In this document: piece after piece, positions 56,404 to 64,000 of the stretch | How positions within the stretch are numbered: position 1 is the stretch's first letter | How the letters are laid out: every line of letters begins with the position of its first letter | DNA from: a virus | Direction: 5' to 3' (one strand) | DNA length: 64,000 nucleotides | IMG/VR virus record: IMGVR_UViG_3300031576_000026 | Span: 1-64,000 of that record | Made by a program: the position numbers and the translations under genes | The notes under the pieces: generated by a model | Seen by the model: the letters and a program-made list of their open reading frames with translations, nothing else | Told to the model about the DNA's origin: nothing | The model's database searches: none

Positions 56404-57515
56404 TAATGAAATTCCGTTCCATTTTTTAATAAATAATAATCGGGATTTATCATCTTAACGATTTTTCTTCCTATTGGAGATATCTTCTCATTAATAGATT
56501 TAATAACTAATCCTTCATTCGTTTCATTTGATAATGGGTTTTGTCCAACTAAAATATTAGCCTGATTAATGTTAAAAGGCCCCACATATACAATTGGAAC
56601 TACGGGTAATTCCATGCGTTCTGCCATATCAATAAAATCCCAATGATCTAAATATTTATGTGTTCCATCTTCATCCACAAACATTATATCAAAGATATAT
56701 AATTTGTATTCTCCTCTAGCACATCCATAATTAAAATTCTTCTGTATTCCGTCTCCGACTATTTCTCCATATACCACATATCCTTCTGGGATTTTAGCAT
56801 CAAGATTATACTGTCTAAATATTTTACTATATACATCCTCTTCATAAAATCCCTTATGTTCTGATTTATCATGTATTTGAACATTATGGCTACCCCAAAC
56901 AAATTGCCATTTAGGTAAAAAACCAAAGAACTTTAGGATTTTTCTATATAGGGTATTTGCATCAAAAGGAACCCAGCCATATCTGGCATTGGTACCATGT
57001 AGTTTAGTAGTCATGACTACTGGTTCATTCTCAGTGAATAGATTGTTATACCACTTAATATTTTCTATATCGGTATATTTGCAAAAATATCTATTTGATT
57101 GTTTTTTAGATTTTTTTACATTGAGTTTACTTGGTAAGGATTCTTTAGCTGGTTCATATTTTTTTACTTGAAGAATTGAGGATACATCTTCTTCTAATTT
57201 ACAATTTTTATCGATAACTAATCCGGTATGATGCAAATCAACAATCATTCCTTGTGAGATAGCCCCTCTTATTTTTATTGATTTTACTCTAGATTTGGTT
57301 AATTTGATTTTAGAATCCGGAGGAAATAGTTTTTCTTCTAGATCCACAGGTAGAATAGAATCCACTGGAATATAGATAATAGGTTGACCCACCTTGTATA
57401 AATCCTTCTGTATTACTACCATCCAATCATATATTTTGGCAACAGATAAACGATCTGCATTTGGATGTGGTAAGATATCCTGAATTGTGGTTACTGGTAC
57501 TTTAAACGTACTCAC
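56403..57515 (-). CDS. RNA ligase, Rnl5 (DraRnl)-like
   Basis: 370 residues. An N-terminal OB-type domain (about 1-120: VTTIQDILPHPNADRLSVAKI ... GQPIIYIPVD) is followed by the ligase domain. Motif I is K171-LHG, motif III has E251 in YGEIVGDG, motif IV is EGLVIK (334-339), and motif V is around K351/K354 (KIVKMI). The N-terminal OB plus C-terminal ligase order is that of Deinococcus Rnl5, which seals nicked RNA with 3'-OH/5'-P ends. It may repair tRNAs cut by host defence (inference). Confidence 0.78.
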   Translation of the reverse strand: MSTFKVPVTTIQDILPHPNADRLSVAKIYDWMVVIQKDLYKVGQPIIYIPVDSILPVDLEEKLFPPDSKIKLTKSRVKSIKIRGAISQGMIVDLHHTGLVIDKNCKLEEDVSSILQVKKYEPAKESLPSKLNVKKSKKQSNRYFCKYTDIENIKWYNNLFTENEPVVMTTKLHGTNARYGWVPFDANTLYRKILKFFGFLPKWQFVWGSHNVQIHDKSEHKGFYEEDVYSKIFRQYNLDAKIPEGYVVYGEIVGDGIQKNFNYGCARGEYKLYIFDIMFVDEDGTHKYLDHWDFIDMAERMELPVVPIVYVGPFNINQANILVGQNPLSNETNEGLVIKSINEKISPIGRKIVKMINPDYYLLKNGTEFH

Positions 57516-57871
57516 GCAGTCTCCTTATTGAAACCATTGGAATTTGAGTAATAAATATTCTTAATGCCGACATCTTTTATGAGCTGAAAACAAAAGGAGC
57601 AAGGCTTAGCTAAAGCCATCTGACTTGTTTTAGTTTCTCGGTAAACATATATATCACATCCATTCAGATCTTCTCTTCCAGCATTAAGAATTGCGTCTAA
57701 TTCAGCATGCAGCGTTTTCCATTTATTATTACTGCGCCTGTGTGTTCTATTCTTATTGAACCCCATTCCTATGATCTTATTCCCTTTAACTATAATAGCC
57801 CCCAATTTATGGGGTTTATAATTGCTCTTATAACTTAATTTTCTGGCTACATCAAAAAATCTAACCTTCAT
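57512..57871 (-). CDS. dCMP/cytidine deaminase-like protein
   Basis: 119 residues from ATG 57871, which overlaps the TGA of the polymerase gene. Zinc deaminase motifs: H55-A-E57 in LHAELDA, and P90-C91-x2-C94 in KPCSFC. Length and motif spacing fit deoxycytidylate deaminase, which supplies dUMP for dTTP synthesis. It lies directly after a gene with a uracil-removing domain, which may matter for the uracil balance of the phage DNA. Confidence 0.8.
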   Translation of the reverse strand: MKVRFFDVARKLSYKSNYKPHKLGAIIVKGNKIIGMGFNKNRTHRRSNNKWKTLHAELDAILNAGREDLNGCDIYVYRETKTSQMALAKPCSFCFQLIKDVGIKNIYYSNSNGFNKETA

Positions 57872-60636
57872 AATATCCAATCAATCGGTTTTACTTTATG
57901 CTTTGCAAGCCAATCATTGGTTTTTGAGAAATACTTTCCGCCTAGAAATCCTCCAGATTGATTTAAAGGAGAAGGATGATTTCCAGTTAATACCATTATT
58001 TTATCATGAATGGCTAATTTTGTCAATTTATCTTTAGCATATTTTCCCCAACATATAATAACTATAGGTTTTTTCAAGTTAACTAATTTCTTTAAAACAC
58101 AATCAGTGTATTGTTCCCAACCAATATTTGAATGTGACAAAGACTTTTCCTCTTCTATAGTTAAAATACTATTTAATAATAATACTCCTTGACTTGCCCA
58201 TGGACTAAGATCTCCACTAGAAGGAAAATTAATGTTTAGATCGGCTTGAAGTTCTTTAAATACATTTTTTAATGAGGCTGGAATTTTAGAATGACTAACA
58301 GAAAATGCTAACCCACAAGCATCTTTCTTGTTGGGATAAGGATCTTGACCTATAATAACCACTTTGGTTTTATCTGGGTTAAAATACTCAAATGCTTTAA
58401 AAATTTTATCCTTTCCCGGTAATATTGATTTTCCTGAAGATTCTTCTTTTTGAATAAAATCCAATGCTTTGGTTTTATACAAGCTCATTTCAAATTTAAG
58501 TAATTGATTTTGATGTTTTTTTAATGAATAATTAGGAAAAATTTTAGTGTCTAAAATAGTTGAAAATCTTTGTGCTGTTTTATGAAGCTTTTCCAAGAAT
58601 TTAGATTTACTATGATCACCATCGAAATCTTCTATTAGTGCTAAACTATTATCTGTTTTAAAATAACAATAAATCCTATCTCCTTCCACATAATCTGTTT
58701 CTTCTATTGCATCTCTAACTTTTGACTCATTGGTTCTTTCGGATGTTAAAGTTTTATCTGAAATAGTCATCCGTTTAACCCAGCGCTTAATATCTTTAAT
58801 ATCAAGTATTTCTTTAACATAATCTTCATAAATTTTCAAATAGCCATGTGTTTCTTTTATAATACCACCAACGATTTTCTCTAGAAATTCTCTGAGGGCT
58901 GGTTCTAGAGTGGGGCTTTTTAAAGCAGATCCTTTATATTTAATATCTCCATTTTCTTTATGAAGAACATAATTTTTACTTTTGATAACAATAAATTTCG
59001 GATAAAATCCATCATCGTCCCATCTAATTGTCTGAGGAAAATTCCCAGATAGTTCATCTTTTAATAATATTCTTTGTTCCTTATGTATAAAAGATCCATC
59101 CATATGGCCAAAAGATATACTATCTGTATCAACATTTGCTATGAGCATATTTCTAGAATTTACCCAGTCAATTCCCCTTTGTAATATCTCTCTGCCGTAA
59201 CGAGTAACCGTGGCTGCTCCTTCTCCATAATTAAAAGCCAATCCCGGAGCACCCATAAATCCATATAAAGAATTAATAAATATCTTTTCAGATTGCTCTA
59301 GATGTTTATAATAATCTTCTCCGGTATCTTGGGCAAGCCCTTTGTTTTTTAATCTCTCAGTTCTAAAATATTCTACTAAGTTTAAAAAATATTTATCGGG
59401 ATCTTTTTTCTCCGGATAGATTTTATATTCCATCATAATAGACGGATAAAGAGAAGCTATGTCAAGTTTTAAAATATTATTAAATATTCCCGGATTACCC
59501 CAAGAAATTGCTCCTTCAAATTCTGGTATAATATCAGCTTTGGGAATAGAGTGATCTTTCTGTAAATAAGATCTTAACATTATAGAATTTAATTGACTTC
59601 CGCTCGCACTCTGCATTGTGGCTTGGAAAGATTTGGGTATACTTTGAGCCATATAGAAATATGGAGGTATAAATTTATCAAAAAGAGTAAGAGAATCATC
59701 TGCATCGTGTATACAATAATCTTTAATTTTATCCCATTCTTGGGTTATTTTATAATTATCCCTTATTCGGGATGCATCATAAAAGACACGATCTTTATTT
59801 TCCCAGCCTTCTTGTTTAATAATTGCTTTTAATCCATAACTATCATATTTTTTTTCAACACTGTCGGCTTTGATAGCCAAAAACATTGTATCTATTATAT
59901 TTCTGCCATATATATAACAATCATGATAATGTAAATCTCTATTTCCGTCTACACGAAAATCTGATTGATATTTATCATTTATTTTCAGGCTGCTGCCATC
60001 CCTACCTATATCTAAACTTATATCGTATTTAGAAGCTATATAATTTAAATAAGGTAAATCATATCCAAAACAATTATGACCGAGAAGAATCGAAGGATCT
60101 ATTTTTCTAACCCAGGAGCACCAATCCTGTATCATGACTCCTTCATCTTCATAATCATCATATGCAAATAGTTTTCTGGTTATTGTATTACATCTCCTGA
60201 ATGTATTTGAAATTAATAGAAGTTTTGCGTCTTCAGTGTGTTTTAATGTCGTTGCTTCAATGTCAAAGGCCAATACGCCTATATCTGAAGGCTTCATATC
60301 TTTAAAATAACCGTAGCCTTCCTTAATCATTAAAGATTCTTTTGAATTATATATAGAAAAAGTATCTTGGCCTTTGTAGTGACGACGACAATCTAGAAAT
60401 TTTCTTTTATTATCATAGTATTGGATAAATCCATAATGTAAATCTCCATTTAATCTTTTCCATTTACCCTCTAATGACTTTGAGGACAATATCCAATATG
60501 TATTAGGAAAAAATTCACTGGTTACGGAACCATCCGGATTTTCTCTAAAAATTTCTACGCTATTATCTTTTGGTTCAATGGCCACGATATAGTTTATTGG
60601 TGATTTGCCAAAGATTAATGAATTGATATTATTCAT
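57868..60636 (-). CDS. family B DNA polymerase fused to family 1 uracil-DNA glycosylase
   Basis: 922 residues. Exonuclease: D125-x-E127 (FDIEA), N188/D193 (HNCFGYD), Y307/D311 (YCIHDAD). Polymerase: motif A DIASLYPSI (392-400), motif B K451...NSLYG (455-459), motif C VDTDS (D503, D505). A complete UDG follows from about 700 to 922: GQDPYP (763-768, catalytic D765), LLLNS (N822), HPSPL (H887). Spacing of D765 to H887 is close to that of E. coli Ung. No stop or start lies between the parts. The polymerase copies phage DNA and the fused domain excises uracil. The next gene starts inside its stop. Confidence 0.9.
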   Translation of the reverse strand: MNNINSLIFGKSPINYIVAIEPKDNSVEIFRENPDGSVTSEFFPNTYWILSSKSLEGKWKRLNGDLHYGFIQYYDNKRKFLDCRRHYKGQDTFSIYNSKESLMIKEGYGYFKDMKPSDIGVLAFDIEATTLKHTEDAKLLLISNTFRRCNTITRKLFAYDDYEDEGVMIQDWCSWVRKIDPSILLGHNCFGYDLPYLNYIASKYDISLDIGRDGSSLKINDKYQSDFRVDGNRDLHYHDCYIYGRNIIDTMFLAIKADSVEKKYDSYGLKAIIKQEGWENKDRVFYDASRIRDNYKITQEWDKIKDYCIHDADDSLTLFDKFIPPYFYMAQSIPKSFQATMQSASGSQLNSIMLRSYLQKDHSIPKADIIPEFEGAISWGNPGIFNNILKLDIASLYPSIMMEYKIYPEKKDPDKYFLNLVEYFRTERLKNKGLAQDTGEDYYKHLEQSEKIFINSLYGFMGAPGLAFNYGEGAATVTRYGREILQRGIDWVNSRNMLIANVDTDSISFGHMDGSFIHKEQRILLKDELSGNFPQTIRWDDDGFYPKFIVIKSKNYVLHKENGDIKYKGSALKSPTLEPALREFLEKIVGGIIKETHGYLKIYEDYVKEILDIKDIKRWVKRMTISDKTLTSERTNESKVRDAIEETDYVEGDRIYCYFKTDNSLALIEDFDGDHSKSKFLEKLHKTAQRFSTILDTKIFPNYSLKKHQNQLLKFEMSLYKTKALDFIQKEESSGKSILPGKDKIFKAFEYFNPDKTKVVIIGQDPYPNKKDACGLAFSVSHSKIPASLKNVFKELQADLNINFPSSGDLSPWASQGVLLLNSILTIEEEKSLSHSNIGWEQYTDCVLKKLVNLKKPIVIICWGKYAKDKLTKLAIHDKIMVLTGNHPSPLNQSGGFLGGKYFSKTNDWLAKHKVKPIDWIL

Positions 60637-62612
60637 TAACTACTCCAATGACTATCTGTGTTATTTTTATTTTCTGATTCCTTTTTTCTTCTTTTCAAGT
60701 CGTCTAATTTCTTTCTTTGTTCTTCCGTTTCAATGCTACTTATAATACCTCTAACTCCATCCCATAAAAAATCACCTTGCCATAAAGATCCAAATCTATT
60801 TTTAACAACAGAGATAGAAGCGAATTTGTCTTCACGGACCGTTGCTGGATTATATCCTTCTCTCCATAATCCTAAAATTAGAGAACAGCTTTGTTCTATT
60901 AAACTAGATCCTTTAACTGCTCTTAGAGTTAAGATTGGATCTGAGATATTGGGAGTAGCATGCTTCTGGGTTTGTAATAACAGTAAAACACAGGCAGACA
61001 TTTCATTAGCTAAATCTTTTAATTGGTTAGCAATAATCCCAGTATTTGCGATTGGATCACTATATGGTCCAGCTATGCATTCTAGATAGTCTACTATGAT
61101 TAATTTTACCTTTTGACTTGTACTTTCCTCGTGTTTTAAAATAATATTTCTCATGTCTGGTATAGTTAATCCAGATTTAAAGTTAAATCCAACATTTTTA
61201 TATTCTTCCTGGATTTGTTTAATAATTTTCTCTTTCTCTTTGGTATTATTCTTAAATACATCTAATACATGTTTAAAACTATGTCCGGTTAATTTTTGAA
61301 CTAACTTTGCGTAAATAATAGGAAGCCCCATATCTAAGCTAAAAAATACAGAACTTATACCGGATAGTGAAGCATTTCTTAAATAATTAAGAGATAGTGA
61401 TGTTTTACCACTTCCCGGAGCACCGACTAGTCCTACTAGGTTATACGCTAATAGCATTGCATTATCATCAAGTTCTTTAAGTCCAGTTTTAATTATATTT
61501 TGCTCATGGTTAACTGCAAAATTCGCAAACTGTTGATTAAATCTATCGAATGTAACACAAGGAGTTTCTTCCTCTTCGTCTGGACATTTATGATTGTCCA
61601 AGCTCTGGCAGTAATCTTTTAACCATCTATTAGATGGTGTATCATCTTTTTTACAACTATGTTGCCCTCCTCTCCAAGTATCTTTAAAGACGGCCCCTTC
61701 GATAATATTATTCCACAGTTCTTCTTTCGAGAACTTATTCTCTCCAGTTCTTTCAACATGTCTTTCAATAGCATCTTTACATAATCTATAAGTTGCGGTA
61801 TTAGAAAACCCCATAGTCCGATAGGTAGATGCTAAAATCATTAAAGCTATATCTCTGCTACCTTCTTGAAAGTAACCTTGCGATAAAGCCCACTTACAGC
61901 TTCTCCAATGCTTAGGTTTTTGTAACCAATCAAGCCCTTCAGTTTTTAGTTGGATGGATCGAACCACGGGAACTATTTGCCCATGTTCAAGCAAAGCTTT
62001 ATTAATTATAAAAGGATGGTACCATTTAATAATATCATCTATTTCTACATCACAATTAGTTTTAGCCAATTCTCTAACTTGATTTGCATCCCAACTATTT
62101 AATTCTGTTAATGTTATTGGAATTTTGTAAAGACCCGAAGCGGCGTGTTTAGAAAATGGAATGCGGAATACTCTTTGATTATCATAAATTTTACTATCAA
62201 ATGTTCGTAACTCTTTCCCTAAATTAGTACAAATTAATCCTACAATATTAACAGGAAGATCTTTATTAAGATCAACCATGACACTGATGCCTTTATGTCC
62301 CGAAAAACATATTTGAATATTCTGTTCTATCATTCCCAAATCAAGCAATTTTTTACAGAGTAGTCTAGCATCATCTATTGCATTTTGAAGATTATCAACA
62401 CTATCAAAATCAAACCAAAGTCTATCTGTTTTACTATCGGTTATTCCAGATAAAGTATGTGTTTTTTGCCATTGCTCATATTGTTCTTGGGTATATTTAG
62501 CCATGGAGATAAACCATGGGTTATTTAGATCTTTAATATGCTTATATGGAGATTCATCGGTGGGAATAAGCCAGTGATATTTTAAATCGGATGTAAGCTT
62601 TCGGTATTCCAT
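60636..62612 (-). CDS. bifunctional AEP primase-helicase
   Basis: 658 residues from ATG 62612. Primase: D68-F-D70 in LWFDFD, the CFSGHKGISV loop (102-111) and the RVFRIPFSKHAASGLYKIP block (about 147-165) are archaeo-eukaryotic primase features. A Cys-rich linker (C320, C335, C343, C352) may bind zinc. Helicase: Walker A GAPGSGKT (397-404), Walker B LIIVDYLE, RecA/DnaB-like. It primes and unwinds at the fork. Its stop abuts the polymerase start. Confidence 0.85.
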   Translation of the reverse strand: MEYRKLTSDLKYHWLIPTDESPYKHIKDLNNPWFISMAKYTQEQYEQWQKTHTLSGITDSKTDRLWFDFDSVDNLQNAIDDARLLCKKLLDLGMIEQNIQICFSGHKGISVMVDLNKDLPVNIVGLICTNLGKELRTFDSKIYDNQRVFRIPFSKHAASGLYKIPITLTELNSWDANQVRELAKTNCDVEIDDIIKWYHPFIINKALLEHGQIVPVVRSIQLKTEGLDWLQKPKHWRSCKWALSQGYFQEGSRDIALMILASTYRTMGFSNTATYRLCKDAIERHVERTGENKFSKEELWNNIIEGAVFKDTWRGGQHSCKKDDTPSNRWLKDYCQSLDNHKCPDEEEETPCVTFDRFNQQFANFAVNHEQNIIKTGLKELDDNAMLLAYNLVGLVGAPGSGKTSLSLNYLRNASLSGISSVFFSLDMGLPIIYAKLVQKLTGHSFKHVLDVFKNNTKEKEKIIKQIQEEYKNVGFNFKSGLTIPDMRNIILKHEESTSQKVKLIIVDYLECIAGPYSDPIANTGIIANQLKDLANEMSACVLLLLQTQKHATPNISDPILTLRAVKGSSLIEQSCSLILGLWREGYNPATVREDKFASISVVKNRFGSLWQGDFLWDGVRGIISSIETEEQRKKLDDLKRRKKESENKNNTDSHWSS

Positions 62613-62633
62613 AATATATATACATATATACAA

Positions 62634-62666
62634 GGGACTGGTGGAGGAATTAAATATACCAGCCCC
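62634..62666 (-). promoter_or_regulatory. 9-bp hairpin before primase-helicase gene
   Basis: GGGACTGGT (62634-62642) pairs with ACCAGCCCC (62658-62666), one G-T pair, across a 15-base loop. The minus-strand loop contains CCTCC, complementary to a ribosome-site core. No T-run follows, so it is more likely an mRNA processing or attenuation element than a strong terminator. Confidence 0.45.
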
Positions 62667-62687
62667 GACTACTGAAAAGTTTAGTTA

Positions 62688-63014
62688 CTATGGATTAGGA
62701 AGAACTATTTCAAATCTTACGAATTCTGGTAGATTATTAACTCTTTCTTTTTGTTTAATTACATAATCTTCGGTTAGTGTTCCTTGAGAAAGATTATAAT
62801 CTAGTTTAGCTAATTGTGTTTCTCTGGTTTCCAAACGTAGAAGAAGACCGTTTTCATCCATATTCTGAATGGCTGTTAATAGGAATGCCTGTGTCTGCTT
62901 ATCACCCTTTAGACGTATATAATCCATTTTTTTAAATGAATCTGAATTAGTCCCGTTTTTGTCTTTAGGTGGTTTTAGAATACTCCCCACTGTCCATTGC
63001 TTTAGTTTCGACAT
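62688..63014 (-). CDS. replication-arm hypothetical protein (108 aa)
   Basis: WTVGSILKPPKDKNGTNSDSFKKMDYIRLKGD then helices with LETRETQLAKLDYN and LPEFVRFEIVLPNP. The beta-rich lead and position before primase suggest a replication accessory, but there is no diagnostic motif. The start overlaps the end of the upstream gene by about 50 bases. Confidence 0.5.
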   Translation of the reverse strand: MSKLKQWTVGSILKPPKDKNGTNSDSFKKMDYIRLKGDKQTQAFLLTAIQNMDENGLLLRLETRETQLAKLDYNLSQGTLTEDYVIKQKERVNNLPEFVRFEIVLPNP

Positions 63015-63369
63015 TGTTTATCTCCTTATTTTTTTCATTCGAATCAAGTTTTTGAATTTCTTCTTGTTTACTATATAATAGATGTAAAACTAAGGTTGTT
63101 TTAGCTTCATATAAATGTTGCCCTAATATATAAGCATTTTTTTCATTTTCCGATTTAAGATTCGGAAAATATTCTTCTAACGGATTTGCTATCAAAGCTC
63201 TAATTAATCTTCTTAATGCTTTATTAGACAACTTATCAACTGCCACACAAAATTTGGGAAAAAGATGACCGAATATTCCGCTTGCCGATGTTACTGGATC
63301 AAATTCTGGTGTTGGATTAACTTGAGAATCTACTGTGTTTAATTTTGCTGTTGTTTCTTCAGAAGTCAT
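62965..63369 (-). CDS. replication-arm hypothetical protein (134 aa)
   Basis: A Thr/Glu-rich N-terminus is followed by a helical domain (FCVAVDKLSNKALRRLIRALIANPLEEYFPNLKSENEKNAYILGQHLYEAKTTL...). No known family; the LSNKALRRLIRAL helix is basic. It begins one base from the upstream stop. Confidence 0.5.
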   Translation of the reverse strand: MTSEETTAKLNTVDSQVNPTPEFDPVTSASGIFGHLFPKFCVAVDKLSNKALRRLIRALIANPLEEYFPNLKSENEKNAYILGQHLYEAKTTLVLHLLYSKQEEIQKLDSNEKNKEINNVETKAMDSGEYSKTT

Positions 63370-63906
63370 TTAATCATCCCACCCATTATTAGAGGCTGAA
63401 GCAACATCAGCCACTACGGGCACTTCCGGTGTTGGGGCAGTGACTGACTTTCTTTTTCTAAAAGAAGTTTCTATTGTGGTTGTTTTATTTTCTGGAGAAC
63501 TTTTGGGAACTGGGGATGCTGATTTTGTATTAGTTACGGGACTGTCTGCCAATCTTTCTCCTTCTTCCAAGTCGCTTATCGCAAATTGAGTACCATATCC
63601 AAGTAAAGCCAAAGCTCTTCCAATAGCTGAAGTTTCTGCCTTTTCAGTGTGATCCGGAAAATCCTTCAGTGTTTCTCGTTTAGTTGCTGTTGCTTTTTTC
63701 ACAACTTTACCTTCATCATTATAAACCGTTACTGTGGCTTTAGCAACGGTTTGTTCATTATCTAATGATAGAAATTCAGTTGCAATATCAAATCTGGTTT
63801 CTTTCTCATTAAACCAAACAAGGCGATGAGCAACTTGAAGATAGTCCTTACCTCTTAGAGAAAGAAGTGGTAGTACTGTCCCTTTTTCTGTTTTAACTGT
63901 GTTCAT
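63370..63906 (-). CDS. possible ssDNA-binding/annealing protein (178 aa)
   Basis: Strands at 10-75 (YLQVAHRLVWFNEKETRFDIATEFL, AKATVTVYNDEG) and the block EKAETSAIGRALALLGYGTQFA (about 97-118) are shared with a phage family often encoded with replication genes, with an E-K-A-E-T-(S/G)-A-(I/L)-GRAL signature reminiscent of Rad52/Erf-type annealing proteins. A disordered Ser/Pro/Lys C-terminus follows, ending acidic (NNGWDD), like SSB tails. Function inferred from these features only. Confidence 0.5.
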   Translation of the reverse strand: MNTVKTEKGTVLPLLSLRGKDYLQVAHRLVWFNEKETRFDIATEFLSLDNEQTVAKATVTVYNDEGKVVKKATATKRETLKDFPDHTEKAETSAIGRALALLGYGTQFAISDLEEGERLADSPVTNTKSASPVPKSSPENKTTTIETSFRKRKSVTAPTPEVPVVADVASASNNGWDD

Positions 63907-63937
63907 TTAATACCTCTTATTTCTTACCCATATTTAA

Positions 63938-64000
63938 TCACCCAAACAAAATATTACCAACTTCGATGCGAAAAGCTTCCATTGCAAATTCTTTATGTGA
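63938..64000 (-). CDS. C-terminal end of a gene starting beyond the window
   Basis: An open frame enters from the right edge (20 codons, FAMEAFRIEVGNILFG) and stops at TGA 63938. The next gene has its own AAGAGG site just downstream. Too little is visible to identify it. Confidence 0.5.
   Translation of the reverse strand, partial: SHKEFAMEAFRIEVGNILFG

Noticed and set aside
1-64000. General TAG recoding of the phage
   Set aside because: Several well-defined genes end in TAG (for example 8137, 11189, 21774, 23435, 62688), and no suppressor tRNA is seen in the window.
1-64000. CRISPR arrays and tRNA genes
   Set aside because: Tandem repeats present are in coding DNA without unique spacers of equal length, and no cloverleaf with CCA-type ends was recognised by eye. 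A tRNA scan would settle the latter.
1-64000. Integrated prophage or attachment sites
   Set aside because: No integrase, excisionase or bacterial flank is visible; both ends run on in phage-like genes.

Overview
The window is part of an AT-rich tailed-phage genome. It carries a large terminase, a portal, a scaffold-like protein, a major capsid protein, several fibre-like proteins, a long tail-nozzle-type protein, lysis-type genes and a DNA replication set. No ribosomal, tRNA, integrase or metabolic-operon context of a bacterial chromosome is visible. There is no tape-measure, sheath or tube gene, and the connector is followed by a nozzle-like protein and ejection-type coiled-coil proteins, so a short-tailed (podovirus-like) particle is likely. 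Coding sequences run off both ends, so the genome is larger than the window. The host cannot be read from the sequence; possible spanin-like proteins weakly suggest a Gram-negative one.

Layout. (1) 1-4147, minus strand: small accessory genes, several with cysteine zinc motifs, most preceded by a TAGGAG-type ribosome site. (2) 4148-4942: a gene-free control region with perfect inverted repeats, a G10 tract and a consensus sigma70-type promoter pointing right. (3) 4943-11440, plus: small overlapping genes, including DQV-x tetrapeptide-repeat proteins, a low-molecular-weight phosphatase-like protein, a HAD-like protein, a compact candidate structured RNA (about 9622-9890) and a PLP aminotransferase of alliinase/TAA1 type. 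(4) 11433-11837, minus: an M15 peptidase, the likely endolysin. (5) 12019-49278, plus: packaging and virion genes: TerS-like, TerL, portal, beta-rich virion proteins, patatin phospholipase, membrane-anchored trypsin-like protease, scaffold, decoration protein, MCP, fibres, adaptor, a 1668-residue nozzle protein and ejection-type proteins. (6) 49273-64000, minus: membrane/lysis-like genes, two HNH proteins, MazG and DUF5664-type nucleotide hydrolases, metallophosphoesterase, AAA ATPase, Rnl5-like RNA ligase, dCMP deaminase, a family B DNA polymerase fused to a family 1 uracil-DNA glycosylase, and an AEP primase-helicase.

Control signals fall into two classes. Host-like sigma70 promoters (4899-4927 plus; 53483-53511 minus) serve the early-looking arms. 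A different recurring element, TTAACAACTATTA, sits at the heads of the virion transcription blocks and in front of the inverted endolysin gene. It is a good candidate for the phage late promoter. Most virion genes end in TAA.

The most unusual items are the PolB-UDG fusion, the DQV-x repeat family spread over at least four loci on both strands in one conserved frame, the structured RNA at 9.6-9.9 kb, the TTAACAACT element, the aminotransferase, and the patatin plus membrane-anchored protease pair inside the structural block.
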